Shown here piece by piece: positions 24,009 to 33,356 of a stretch of 64,000 nucleotides of DNA. The translations under genes and the position numbers were made by a program. The stretch's first letter is position 1, and every line of letters starts with the position of its first letter. Location: positions 1 to 64,000 of the forward strand of contig JAHBTL010000041.1 of NCBI GenBank assembly GCA_019638615.1. Reading direction: 5' to 3'. The notes under the pieces were generated by a model. The model was not told the origin of the DNA. It made no database searches and worked only from the letters and a program-made list of their open reading frames with translations. The stretch comes from Chitinophagaceae bacterium (GTDB lineage Bacteria; Bacteroidota; Bacteroidia; Chitinophagales; Chitinophagaceae).

Positions 24009-24632
24009 TTATTTCAGCATTAATTCCCGGAGGCGGGCAAGTGTAGTGGAGCGGGATACGGTATCCAGCTTTAAATAGGCATTCTTAATATGCGCTTTAA
24101 TGGTATTGAGGCTTACAAAAAGCTTTTCAGCGATCTGCTGGTTTGAACAACCCTCATATATCAACGCAAGCACTTCAAACTCCCGTAGCGATAACGGCGT
24201 TGGTATATGCTGGTTTATTTTTACAATATTAAGATCAGGATACAGGTGCCGGTTACGCTGCCGGTGATTATGCAATGCTATTTCTAATGTAGCAAATAAC
24301 CCCGCTTCTGTGAAAGGCTTCACTACATAGCCGGCTGGCTGCGTATCTTTTGCCAGCTCCAGGGTTTTCTTATCGGAATACGAGGTAATATATATAAAAG
24401 GCAACGATAATTCGCTCGTGATTTGCCTTGCCAGCATAATGCCATCCTGCTTCCCGTCCAGGTTTATATCAACCAGTACAATATCGGGCAGCTTTTTTCT
24501 AAGCATATCCATTGCTTCTTCTGCAGCATATGCTACCCCGGCCACTTCATAATTCCTCCTGCGCAAATTAGACGCTATATCTTCTGCTATCAATGGCTCA
24601 TCTTCTACTATACATACCTTAACGTCAGCCAT
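24009..24632 (-). CDS. LuxR-type response regulator
   Basis: This is a 207-residue regulator: receiver domain 1-122 (VEDEPLI, Asp in IVLVDINLDGKQDG, Lys in YVVKPFTEAG) and LuxR helix-turn-helix about 142-205 (SLREFEVLALIYEG, QQIAEKLFVSLNTIKAHI). The ATG overlaps the end of the kinase gene by 8 nt, so the two are coupled. The receiver type matches that of HisKA_2-partner regulators. Likely targets are its own operon and the adjacent lipoproteins, given the shared motifs. Confidence 0.92.
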   Translation of the reverse strand: MADVKVCIVEDEPLIAEDIASNLRRRNYEVAGVAYAAEEAMDMLRKKLPDIVLVDINLDGKQDGIMLARQITSELSLPFIYITSYSDKKTLELAKDTQPAGYVVKPFTEAGLFATLEIALHNHRQRNRHLYPDLNIVKINQHIPTPLSLREFEVLALIYEGCSNQQIAEKLFVSLNTIKAHIKNAYLKLDTVSRSTTLARLRELMLK

Positions 24633-26574
24633 GGGTTTTGTGTTTATATTCTTTCAGTATAATCTCCACCCGTGCGCCATCTTCAGTATAAATATTCAAC
24701 TGTCCTTTCATTTTTTGTACAAACGCGTGAATCATTTTAAAGCCGAATGTAGAAGGCACTTCATTAACCGGGTTTTTCAGGAACCCAATACCATTGTCGT
24801 ATAAAAAAAGTCTTAGCTGTTTATTGTCTTCTTTTAATATTAATTTGATCATGCCTTCCCTGTTGCCGGGAAAAGCGTATTTAAGGCAATTTGTGATCAG
24901 CTCATTGATAATTAAGCCAAGAGGCACAACAACATCAACATCCAATGTAAGTGCTTCTACTTCCTTAACCAGGGTTACCCTGCCGGGCTTAATATTGTAA
25001 GACTGAAACAGATTATCGCATAATTTGCCGATATATTCATCCACGGCTATACCGGTAAGATTATCTTCCTGGTAAAGATTCTGGTGAATAAGCGCCATTG
25101 AATGTACCCGGTTCCGGCTTTCTTTTACCGCGTCTAATGCATATTCATCCTTTATATAATCTGTTTGCAGGCTCAGCAGGCTTGACACCATCTGCAGGTT
25201 GTTTTTTACACGGTGGTGTATTTCTTTCAGCAGGATCTCTTTGTCTTTCAAAGACGCTTCTATTAACATTTTCTGCTTATTCAATAATTCTTTTTTCTTT
25301 TTGTTGGAGGTATAAGCCCGGTAGGCAACCGCCGCAAGCGATCCAACCAAAAGAGTAGCTACAATAAAATAATTCCTTTCCCCTTCCCTTCGCAAGGCTT
25401 CGGCGATTGAGCTGTTTTTTTCTACATCGAGCGCCAGTATCTTTTTTTCTTTTTCTGCAGTTTCATATACCGTTGACAGTTCGTTGATCTGCCGGATATT
25501 CTCTTCGTTGAGCACTTTATCAGAAAGCTCATTCAGACTATCCCTGTACTTTAATGCCATCTTAAAATCTCCCATTGCCCTGTAGCAATCAGACAAATCA
25601 CTATATACATCAATCATCTGTTGCGTTTTATTACCTGCCCTGCACATATCCGCTGCTGTATTCAATAATCCGAGCGCCCGGTTGTATTGCTTTTTCTGAA
25701 TGTATAATTCTGCCAGTCCATGCAATATGCCCGGCATGCAGTTATGGCAATCAGATGCTTTAGCAAGGCGGTAGCCGTCTTTAAATGCAAGTTCAGCTTC
25801 CTCAATCCTCCCAATGGTAAAAAGAGCCTTTCCTTTATTTGCAGATGCGCCGGCCATATCATCTGTACGATTCAGCTTTTTGGCCAGATCAAAGCATTTT
25901 TGCGCAAATAACAACGCGCTGTCTGCCTGCTTTTTGCTTTGATACATGCTGCCGATATTCATGTAAGTGTTTACAAGTCCTCCCTCATCGCCATGTTCTT
26001 CTTTAATGGAAACAGATTCTTTAAAATAGCGGATGGCATTGTCATAATCTTTACGGGCCTTATACAGCAAGCCGATATTATTCAATGTTTTGGCAAGATG
26101 CCTGCTTTTTACGTTTTTTAATAGATCGGCCGATTTAAAATAGTGTCGCAACGCCATCTCATAATTCCCTCTTACATAATAAGCGATAGCTATATCAGCA
26201 ATCGCCATTGCATGGTCTTCTGTTTTATTCAGTCCGGTAAAAATAGCTATGCTTTGATTAACGTAATAAAGGCAGGAGTCTAAATCTCCTTTATAATCAT
26301 AAGAAATACCAATATGTTTTAAGCAATCTCCCTCCCTTAGCCGGTCATTAGATTTTCGGGCCAGCTCCAGCGCCGCTTTAGCATGTTGAATGCCGTTGTC
26401 AGGATGCCCCTCCATAAGGTAAGAAACCGCATCAAGATATGCTTTGATGCGAATGGTATCTACGGTGGAGGTTTCGGCTATATTTAATAAAGAATCAATA
26501 ACAGGGGTTTGCGCCTGCAGGCTTCCGAAAAAAAGCACAGCATATATACTCCGGAAAATGATTTTTTTCCTCAT
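24625..26574 (-). CDS. TPR-containing HisKA_2 sensor kinase
   Basis: Sensor kinase of 649 residues with a signal peptide (to about 21) and periplasmic tetratricopeptide repeats (about 40-350; for example LAKTLNNIGLLYKARKDYDNA and GLVNTYMNIGSMYQSKKQAD). A coiled coil precedes one membrane segment (about 400-422, YFIVATLLVGSLAAVAY). The HisKA_2 domain has the phospho-His in KEIHHRVKNNLQMVSSL near residue 452, and an HATPase domain follows to the end (LYDNGIGF). It phosphorylates the downstream LuxR-type regulator. TPR sensors in this lineage may respond to envelope or peptide cues, but the ligand is unknown. Confidence 0.92.
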   Translation of the reverse strand: MRKKIIFRSIYAVLFFGSLQAQTPVIDSLLNIAETSTVDTIRIKAYLDAVSYLMEGHPDNGIQHAKAALELARKSNDRLREGDCLKHIGISYDYKGDLDSCLYYVNQSIAIFTGLNKTEDHAMAIADIAIAYYVRGNYEMALRHYFKSADLLKNVKSRHLAKTLNNIGLLYKARKDYDNAIRYFKESVSIKEEHGDEGGLVNTYMNIGSMYQSKKQADSALLFAQKCFDLAKKLNRTDDMAGASANKGKALFTIGRIEEAELAFKDGYRLAKASDCHNCMPGILHGLAELYIQKKQYNRALGLLNTAADMCRAGNKTQQMIDVYSDLSDCYRAMGDFKMALKYRDSLNELSDKVLNEENIRQINELSTVYETAEKEKKILALDVEKNSSIAEALRREGERNYFIVATLLVGSLAAVAYRAYTSNKKKKELLNKQKMLIEASLKDKEILLKEIHHRVKNNLQMVSSLLSLQTDYIKDEYALDAVKESRNRVHSMALIHQNLYQEDNLTGIAVDEYIGKLCDNLFQSYNIKPGRVTLVKEVEALTLDVDVVVPLGLIINELITNCLKYAFPGNREGMIKLILKEDNKQLRLFLYDNGIGFLKNPVNEVPSTFGFKMIHAFVQKMKGQLNIYTEDGARVEIILKEYKHKTHG

Positions 26575-26662
26575 ACAGTGTGTTTTGCAAACCCTTCCTA
26601 AATCTACAACTTAACTTTCACAGCTCCTGTTGCAAATTTCAGTTCTTCACAAAAATACAAGC

Positions 26663-26682
26663 TACCTTTTGGGGTGATTTTA
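26663..26682. promoter_or_regulatory. TACCYTTTGGGGTGATTTTA motif, copy 2
   Basis: It lies in the 286-bp divergent region, 89 bp upstream of the TPR kinase ATG. It is 19/20 identical to copy 1 at 23974-23993. Positions upstream of both the kinase operon and the lipoprotein are what an autoregulated response regulator site would look like. Confidence 0.4.
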
Positions 26683-26860
26683 TGCCCGCATCAGTGCAAT
26701 TTCTAAAATCCGGAAAATATTCAGTTTCCGGTGGACTAAGTTTCCTGATAGCTATGTTTTGAAGGACATTGTCTTTTCATTAACTTTAGTATTTGTAAAC
26801 AAAGAATACATTAGATAAACGTATATTGAGCGTGACTAATCAAATAAAATTCATCATCCC

Positions 26861-28093
26861 GTGTCTGATATACCAATAAAAGCAAACGTGGTAATCATTG
26901 GAGGGGGCATATTCGGATGTGCCATCGCCTATTATTATACACGCAATCATCCCGGTAAAAAAATCATGGTTTTGGAGCGCAACGAGATCTGTAATGCCGC
27001 TACCAGCAGGGCTGCAGCGCTCATGACGATCATACGTGCCAAACGATCCTGTATACCCCTGTCGCTGGAAACTTACCAGGCAGTGATCCAGATGGAAAAA
27101 CAACTGGGAGAATCACTTGGTATGAGAATGGCAGGCATGATGCATGTTGCTGCAAGCGACGCAAGCGTGAATGAGCTGGAGGCGCTGGTGGAGATCGCCC
27201 AATGCTTCAATCAACCTTACGAATATCTCAGCCACGAGCAGGCGCGTCGTATGTCTCCCTGGTTAAAAGCTGATGAGGCTTTACGTATTGGTTTCATTCC
27301 AGGTGAGGCTTACTGTGATCCTTACCTACTGGGAACTTTCTTTGCCCGCTGCGCAAGACAGCAGGGCGCCGACATTGTTCAGGGTTGTGCGGTAACGGAA
27401 CTGATATATAGCGGGGGTGCTGTACACGGTGTAAGAACATCAGCGGGAACAATCGAATCGGATATTGTTATAGACGCAGCCGGCGCCTGGGCAAATATAT
27501 TATCCATGCAAGCAGGTACAGCTATCCCTATGGCGCCTGTAAGAAGCCAGTACTGGATAACAGAAAAAGCAGATATTTTTCGGGTAGATGGGCCAATGGT
27601 GTTATTGCCTGATGCGCAGGCTTACGCGCGGCCCGAAGGGGGCGCCCTGTTATTTGGAGTACGCGAGCAACAATCGCTCTATGCTTCTCCGGACAAACTA
27701 CCTGATGACATCAGCCACTTTGTATTCAGCGACGACAAGGGGATGAATGACCTGGCAGAAAACGGAGAACGGCTCGCCAGATTTTTCCCGGGCTTTTACG
27801 AAACCGGTATCAAATATTATATAGCAGGTTTTTCGGGTTATACACCAGATGGGTACCTGGTTTTGGGTGCGGTGCCGGGAGTTGAAAATTTCCTGCTGGC
27901 CTCCGGATGCTGTGGTGCCGGCATTGCAGTAAGCGGTGGCGTTGGGCTGGCACTGGCTGAGCTGGCGTCCGGTAATGTCTCTCCTTTTGATCTTTCTGAT
28001 TTTAATGTGGCAAGATTTGGCAAGATAGATCCATTCAGCCAAGCCTGGCTGGAAAAGTGCGCGATGGCCAGATCGAAAAAGCTAAGCGGCTAG
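26861..28093 (+). CDS. FAD-dependent oxidoreductase (DAO family)
   Basis: The 410-residue flavoenzyme resembles glycine/D-amino-acid oxidases and sarcosine oxidase beta subunits. The N-terminal Rossmann loop VVIIGGGIFGCA (about residues 10-21) binds FAD, with the acidic residue in VLERNEI ending the second strand. ATSRAAALMT near residue 47, YARPEGGALLFGVRE near 250 and a C-terminal GYTPDGYLVLGAVPG are further family features. GTG 26861 is used as start; the frame is closed by a stop a few codons upstream and no ATG precedes the dinucleotide fold. No signal peptide, so cytoplasmic. The substrate amine cannot be assigned. Neighbours give no pathway. Confidence 0.88.
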   Translation: MSDIPIKANVVIIGGGIFGCAIAYYYTRNHPGKKIMVLERNEICNAATSRAAALMTIIRAKRSCIPLSLETYQAVIQMEKQLGESLGMRMAGMMHVAASDASVNELEALVEIAQCFNQPYEYLSHEQARRMSPWLKADEALRIGFIPGEAYCDPYLLGTFFARCARQQGADIVQGCAVTELIYSGGAVHGVRTSAGTIESDIVIDAAGAWANILSMQAGTAIPMAPVRSQYWITEKADIFRVDGPMVLLPDAQAYARPEGGALLFGVREQQSLYASPDKLPDDISHFVFSDDKGMNDLAENGERLARFFPGFYETGIKYYIAGFSGYTPDGYLVLGAVPGVENFLLASGCCGAGIAVSGGVGLALAELASGNVSPFDLSDFNVARFGKIDPFSQAWLEKCAMARSKKLSG

Positions 28094-28270
28094 CAGGAAT
28101 TGCGCACCGGAATCAAATCCGGACTCATGACGAAATGTAAAAACAATACAGCAGCTGTTTATTATACCATTAGGCTGTAGCATCTCATAGGTAGTTCTTA
28201 GTTCCATTCCCGGGTGCAGCTGCCTTACCTGTGGCTGCTGATCGTCCACAGCCCATAGCTGTTTATACAA

Positions 28271-30823
28271 TTACCTTTTAGGATTGAAGATATTGTCTAT
28301 TCTTTCAGATACATCCTGCAAATGGTACAGGGTCATTTTATCCTGTATTGAGGGCATCGCTGCTTTAATATCGGAGCGAAGCGACCGCAGGGTTGCTTTC
28401 AGCACTGAAATGACATCGCTTTTTTTGGTGTCGGTCATAGCGGCAGGTACCCCAATGGTGAACACGATCCCTAACCCGGAGATCGTGGGGGGATTGATGA
28501 TCTGCCCCATTCTTTCAACAAAAGATTTTTGCAGGTTGCGCCTGTAAATATCTACGGGTTTACGGGTCGCCAGCTCACTCCATATACTTTGTTTAAGATC
28601 GTGCAACATATCGGCGGCTTTATAGGCTTTTTCTCCATCTTCTGCCTCCATACTGAGCAATTTGTTGATAGTAGTGGTACTGATCAGCCGGTTCAATACG
28701 GCATCCTGCCGGGTGCTGATCACCGATATGCCTGTATTCCCGATCCTGTTGAGTATATTGTTGTTAATAAGCCAGCGGGGTGTGGTGAACAATTCTTTAT
28801 TTAAGAAGCCCATTGCCTCTTTTTGTATGGCTTTCGGAACATACTCATATACCCCTCCCTGCTGTTCAACCGTTTTAGGCGTTTCGTAAATGCCGCCGAT
28901 GTTCTTGGTAACATGCCCCAGGTATCGCCCGTATTGCGTAATGACCTCGGTATACAGCGTAGAAAGATTCTCATAATCTTCATCGGACTTGCGGGTCCAT
29001 TCCATCAAATTAGGTACAATGCGTTGCAGGTTTTTTATACCATAGGTTCCTGCTTTCATGGCATTGTCGCCAAGATCTTCATTTTGTGAACGCGGATCAT
29101 CCGGATTGCTTTCCGTACCAAACCAAAGTCTTTTATCTTTCAGCTTTTCAATAGCAAGCTTGTTCAATATGGGAACTTCTGCTTCGGGGGTTGCCGCGTC
29201 GGGATACCATCTGTAGCCCCATTCAATGGCCCAGATATCATAATCGCCTATGCGCGGAAATAATCCTTTTTCCGAAATATTATCTTCCGGCTGGGCCACA
29301 TAGTTAAAACGGGCATAATCCATTATGGAAGGAGTATGTCCATGCGCCTCTACCCAGGCTTTGTCCCTCAGCTTTTCTACCGGTACGGAAGAGCTTGATC
29401 CGAAGTTGTGACGCAGTCCCAAGGTATGCCCCACTTCGTGCGACGATACAAAGCGGATCAGTTGTCCCATCAGTTCTTCGTCGAAATCCATTTTCCGGGC
29501 GCGGGGGTCGGTGGGGGAACATTGTATGAAATACCAGTTGCGGAGGAGGTTCATTACATTGTGATACCAGTTGATATGGCTTTCCAGTATTTCACCGGAA
29601 CGCGGATCGTGCACATTGGGGCCGCTGGCATTGGCAATTACCGAAGGTTTGTAAACGATGGCCGAATACCTTGCATCTTCCAGGCTCCAGGTAGAATCTT
29701 CCTCCTGCGTGGGAGCAATTTTGGCCACAATGGCGTTTTTAAAGCCTGCTTTCTCAAATGCTACCTGCCAGTCGTTCACGCCTTGTATCAGGTAAGGAAC
29801 CCATTTTTTAGGAGTAGCCGGGTCTATGTAATATACAATTTGCTTCTGCGGCTCCACCAGTTCTCCCCTTTTGTATTTTTCAACATCTTCCGGTTTGGGC
29901 TCCAGCTTCCATCTTACAACAATCGAAACATCCTTTATCCCCTGCGGGTTCGCATCAAAATCAGTATAACGGCGGGCAAAATAGCCTATTCTTGGATCAA
30001 AAAAGCGTTGCCGGGCAGGCGTTTTGGGCAGTAAAAGCATAGAGCTGTTCAGTTCCAGGGTAAACAAAACATTCTGGCCGCCACTGCTGCCTGCGGGAGG
30101 CATTCCTCCTGGCATCATACCAGACCCTCCCCCCTTGCTGTAGGTTTTTACGGTTTTTATTTCCACATTGAGTGGATAGCTTTTTACGGCGTTGATATAG
30201 GATTTATCAGATTGATATCCACCTACCTGGAAAATGCTCTTGGCATTACCGGAAAAAAATAAAACATCATTATCAGATGATATATAATCTGTAAAATCAA
30301 TAACGGTTCCATTCGAGTCGGACGGCAATACCTTTATGTCGAATGATGCAACAATGGGCAGCACATTGGAATTGGTAACCGCCTTATACATTGCCTGGGT
30401 GGTATCCTTCGAGATTTCATCATAAGATACTTTTTTTAAAAACAGCTTATTGTTCGGACCTCTCTCAAACCGGATCACATTGTTACCGATCTGGTCGCCG
30501 GCATAACCAAAAAAGAAGTTTCTCATGCCCGCAGCTGCCTTGGAGATACGGTTTACTACCAGTATATCCCTTGATAATATTGAATCGGGAATCTCAAAAT
30601 AATATTTATCTTCAAGTTTGTGCACACTGAACAGCCCCGCGTCGGTTACGGCTTTATCGGATATTACGTCTTTATAAGGCTTGGGCCCGGACTTGGGGGT
30701 GGCGACAGGGGGTGGAGCAGGGGAGGCTGCCGGTGCAGCCGGGGCATTTTTTTTGTTTTGAGCGGTTGCGGAAAAGACGGCTGACACAAATAAAAAAGTA
30801 ACAAATAACGATTTGTAGTGCAT
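28271..30823 (-). CDS. secreted zinc-dependent metalloprotease
   Basis: This 850-residue exported protease belongs to the DUF5118/DUF5117/DUF4953 architecture common in Bacteroidota. The signal peptide (MHYKSLFVTFLFVSA, cleaved near AQN) supports the ATG at 30823 over the longer frame from 30880. A Pro/Ala-rich linker follows. The metzincin-type zinc site HEVGHTLGLRHNF lies near residue 461, with SIMDYARFNYVAQP as the probable Met-turn. No T9SS tail is seen. A near-consensus -7 (GATTTTTG) lies at 30871-30878. Predicted periplasmic or outer-membrane; substrate unknown. Confidence 0.9.
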   Translation of the reverse strand: MHYKSLFVTFLFVSAVFSATAQNKKNAPAAPAASPAPPPVATPKSGPKPYKDVISDKAVTDAGLFSVHKLEDKYYFEIPDSILSRDILVVNRISKAAAGMRNFFFGYAGDQIGNNVIRFERGPNNKLFLKKVSYDEISKDTTQAMYKAVTNSNVLPIVASFDIKVLPSDSNGTVIDFTDYISSDNDVLFFSGNAKSIFQVGGYQSDKSYINAVKSYPLNVEIKTVKTYSKGGGSGMMPGGMPPAGSSGGQNVLFTLELNSSMLLLPKTPARQRFFDPRIGYFARRYTDFDANPQGIKDVSIVVRWKLEPKPEDVEKYKRGELVEPQKQIVYYIDPATPKKWVPYLIQGVNDWQVAFEKAGFKNAIVAKIAPTQEEDSTWSLEDARYSAIVYKPSVIANASGPNVHDPRSGEILESHINWYHNVMNLLRNWYFIQCSPTDPRARKMDFDEELMGQLIRFVSSHEVGHTLGLRHNFGSSSSVPVEKLRDKAWVEAHGHTPSIMDYARFNYVAQPEDNISEKGLFPRIGDYDIWAIEWGYRWYPDAATPEAEVPILNKLAIEKLKDKRLWFGTESNPDDPRSQNEDLGDNAMKAGTYGIKNLQRIVPNLMEWTRKSDEDYENLSTLYTEVITQYGRYLGHVTKNIGGIYETPKTVEQQGGVYEYVPKAIQKEAMGFLNKELFTTPRWLINNNILNRIGNTGISVISTRQDAVLNRLISTTTINKLLSMEAEDGEKAYKAADMLHDLKQSIWSELATRKPVDIYRRNLQKSFVERMGQIINPPTISGLGIVFTIGVPAAMTDTKKSDVISVLKATLRSLRSDIKAAMPSIQDKMTLYHLQDVSERIDNIFNPKR

Positions 30824-31133
30824 GAGGGTAAGTTTATAACTGATTTTGCGAGGTGAAATTAATGATAACTCAAAAATCACATTTCTTTTTTTATAAAAGG
30901 CAAATTTGGCATTTGGACAGGCAACAGACCCGGGAGCGCAGAACAGATAAGAGTTTTAAGATTTCAAAAACAAAAACAGAAATCTGATGTTTGGTATTAG
31001 AAATTTACTAAATTGCTCCCCCAACGGTTTTTTTCTTCAAATATTTTAAAGTTATAAGTTTTTTTTTATTAGAATTGTGAATTCAAAACCACACACTAAA
31101 ATTGTAAATCTTTAATTCAAAAAATCAAGAGTT
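30824..31133. other. 310-bp divergent intergenic region
   Basis: AT-rich, between the metalloprotease and exbB. Poly-T runs at about 31028-31034 and 31060-31070 could serve exbB (TAAGTTTT is one off the -7 consensus). No gene, hairpin or repeat worth naming was seen. Confidence 0.5.
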
Positions 31134-32000
31134 ATGGCTGAAACTAAACCAACCGCAAGTGCTTCTGCTGTGAAAGCATCAACGTCAGTACAACCTAAAG
31201 GGAGCAGTAATATTATTTCCTGGGTTGCTCCTGTAGTTTGTATTGTTGCCGGATATTTAATCTGGAGATTTATTCTTGGTGATGCCTCCGGATTTTCAAA
31301 ACCAGATTCTGCCGGTGGTTTCTGGCCTAAACACCACGGTCCCATTGGTGAATTGAATCGTATGTACGAAGGGGGCATTGTGGTGCCTATTCTGCTAGGC
31401 ATGTTCCTTATGGTAATCGTATTTTCTATTGAAAGATTTTTAACTATTGCCAAAGCTACCGGTAAAGGCTCTATTTCTGAATTTGTAAGAAAGGTTCAGT
31501 ACCATCTGGCCAACAAAAATGTAGATGCCGCTTTAAGCGAGTGCGACAAACAACAGGGTTCTGTTGGTAACGTAATGAAAGCCGGTTTGCGTAAATACAA
31601 AGAGCTGATATCCGACGCTGAATTAACAACCGATCAAAAAGTAGTGGCTATTCAGAAAGAAGTAGAAGAAGCCACAGCGCTTGAAATTCCGATGCTGCAA
31701 AAAAACCTGGTATTCCTTTCTACTTTAACTTCAGTGGGTACCCTTGTGGCACTGTTAGGTACGGTAATGGGTATGATCCGTTCATTCGGTTCAATGGGTG
31801 AAGAAGGCGGTGCGGGTGCGGCGCAGGCGTTGGCGGTAGGTATCTCCGAAGCGCTTTACAATACGGCAGTAGGTATCGCCACATCAGCCTTCGCGATGAT
31901 CATGTACAACATCTTTACTACAAAGATCGACGCCATAACATATGGTATTGATGAATCAGGATTTACACTGACCCAGAGTTTCGCTTCCCAATACAAATAA
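31134..32000 (+). CDS. exbB: MotA/TolQ/ExbB proton channel protein
   Basis: Inner-membrane component of the Ton motor that harvests proton-motive force for outer-membrane TonB-dependent transport. It has 288 residues. An N-terminal hydrophilic region and membrane segment (about 22-44) are followed by a 25-residue periplasmic stretch, then the conserved ExbB core: IVVPILLGMFLMVIVFSIERF (membrane, split here by its conserved Glu-Arg end), a cytoplasmic helical domain, and two membrane segments around TLTSVGTLVALLGTVMGMI and ISEALYNTAVGIATSAFA. It leads a run with two exbD genes and tonB, 68 nt before the first exbD. Confidence 0.93.
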   Translation: MAETKPTASASAVKASTSVQPKGSSNIISWVAPVVCIVAGYLIWRFILGDASGFSKPDSAGGFWPKHHGPIGELNRMYEGGIVVPILLGMFLMVIVFSIERFLTIAKATGKGSISEFVRKVQYHLANKNVDAALSECDKQQGSVGNVMKAGLRKYKELISDAELTTDQKVVAIQKEVEEATALEIPMLQKNLVFLSTLTSVGTLVALLGTVMGMIRSFGSMGEEGGAGAAQALAVGISEALYNTAVGIATSAFAMIMYNIFTTKIDAITYGIDESGFTLTQSFASQYK

Positions 32001-32068
32001 ATTGTATGGGAGTTTTTGTGGAAACTCAGCAGTATTGAATCTTTAACATCAATCAAAAACATTTTCAA

Positions 32069-32722
32069 ATGCCAAAAGTAAAAGTAGCGCGGAAAAGTAC
32101 CTGGGTAGACATGACAGCCTTTGTGGATGTGTCTTTTCTGATCCTTACCTTTTTTATCCTGGCTACCAAATTTAAGCCTGAAGAACCTGTGGAAGTAAAA
32201 TTCCCCAGTTCAGTATCGGCAGATGCATTGCCTGAAACGGATGCGTTTCTGGTAACGGTAGATAAGGATGGCAGGGTGTTTGTTCAACTGGATGATCCCA
32301 AGGCCCGCAGAACAATTGCGGAAAACCTGAATAAAACGCGTAATCTGGGATTAACAGAAGCAAATATCAAGGCCTTTACCAATGCTCCCAGTATCGGCGT
32401 ACCTTTTTCGGGTCTCAAAAATCTGCTTTCTATGACGTCTGAACAGATGGCTGCGGCGGCTCAGCCGGGAATTCCGGTGCCTGATTCTACAGGCGGTGAG
32501 TTGTTTTATTGGGTGAGAGATGCCATGTATACCTACGCCAACAAGAAAGCCAATTGGATTATTAAGGCGGATAATGAAACCAAATATCCTGTAGTAAGGA
32601 ACGTATTGGAAGCATTCAAAAGGAATGATATCAATAAGTTCCAGTTGGTTACCAAGTTCCAGGATGCGCCTGTAGGCAGCCCTTTATGGGAAACCAGGCA
32701 AAAACCCGCGGAAAAGAAGTAA
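32069..32722 (+). CDS. ExbD/TolR biopolymer transport protein, copy 1
   Basis: It has 217 residues with a single membrane segment and a periplasmic domain. The motor Asp should be that of VDVSFLILTFFI near residue 23, preceded by the usual STWVDMTAF. At 217 residues it is longer than the other two copies in the window, with an insert around ENLNKTRNLGLTE to FYWVRDAMY. The C-terminal TolR-like fold covers KYPVVRNVLEAFKRNDINKFQLVT. It partners with ExbB and TonB in the same transcription unit; three different ExbD copies suggest hetero-oligomers or alternate assemblies. Confidence 0.9.
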   Translation: MPKVKVARKSTWVDMTAFVDVSFLILTFFILATKFKPEEPVEVKFPSSVSADALPETDAFLVTVDKDGRVFVQLDDPKARRTIAENLNKTRNLGLTEANIKAFTNAPSIGVPFSGLKNLLSMTSEQMAAAAQPGIPVPDSTGGELFYWVRDAMYTYANKKANWIIKADNETKYPVVRNVLEAFKRNDINKFQLVTKFQDAPVGSPLWETRQKPAEKK

Positions 32723-32771
32723 TTTTAACCTGGTTAAAGACATTTTTTATTAATCATTAAAAAACAGTTCT

Positions 32772-33305
32772 ATGGCAGCGATAGAAGAAGGTGGCGATAG
32801 TGGTCATAAGAAAGGCCCGGGCGTCAAAAAGGCCAAAAAATTGTCTACCAGGGTAGATATGACGCCGATGGTGGATCTGGGCTTTTTACTGATCACATTC
32901 TTTATATTTTCCACTACTATGTCTCAGCCTACGGCCATGCCTTTGATCATGCCCAAGGATACGGAGAAACCTGAAGAGCAGAACAAGGTAAAAGCTTCCG
33001 GCGCTCTTACTATTATGCTCGGAAAATCAGACGGGTTGTATTACTACGAAGGGGATGATCCAACCAAGGTTGAGGCGTCCGATTATAAAAAAATCAGAGA
33101 TGTGATTCTTGCTAAAAAGAAAAGCACAGACCCTAAAGATTTTGTGGTAGTAATTAAGCCCAATGATGAGGCAAATTATAAAAACATAGTAGCGATACTT
33201 GATGAAATGACGATCAATGAAGTAAAAAAATTCGCTTTGGTATCTATTTCACCACAGGAAAACGAACTGGTGAAAGCGACTGAGACCGCGAACGGTGTTC
33301 AATAA
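32772..33305 (+). CDS. ExbD/TolR biopolymer transport protein, copy 2
   Basis: It has 177 residues. A basic, Lys-rich N-terminus is followed by STRVDMTPMVDLGFLL, with the motor Asp near residue 36, then one membrane segment. The periplasmic domain has VVVIKPNDEANYKNIVAILDE and MTINEVKKFALV, the same plan as copy 3. Spacing of 49 nt from copy 1 and 51 nt to tonB supports one operon. It is closer to copy 3 than to copy 1 by motif (MTPMVDLGFLLITFFIF is identical in both). Confidence 0.92.
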   Translation: MAAIEEGGDSGHKKGPGVKKAKKLSTRVDMTPMVDLGFLLITFFIFSTTMSQPTAMPLIMPKDTEKPEEQNKVKASGALTIMLGKSDGLYYYEGDDPTKVEASDYKKIRDVILAKKKSTDPKDFVVVIKPNDEANYKNIVAILDEMTINEVKKFALVSISPQENELVKATETANGVQ

Positions 33306-33356
33306 TTTTATGGAATTGAAGGGTTGTTGCATCTACTTTAAATTAAAAACAATATT

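Noticed and set aside
28082-28270. 62-codon minus-strand frame directly upstream of the metalloprotease 3' end
   Set aside because: It starts with TTG, overlaps the end of the FAD oxidoreductase gene and shows no domain; it is likely chance.
32009-32026. Hairpin GAGTTT/AAACTC between exbB and the first exbD as terminator
   Set aside because: The stem is only 6 bp and AT-rich, and no T-run follows; the genes are likely on one transcript.
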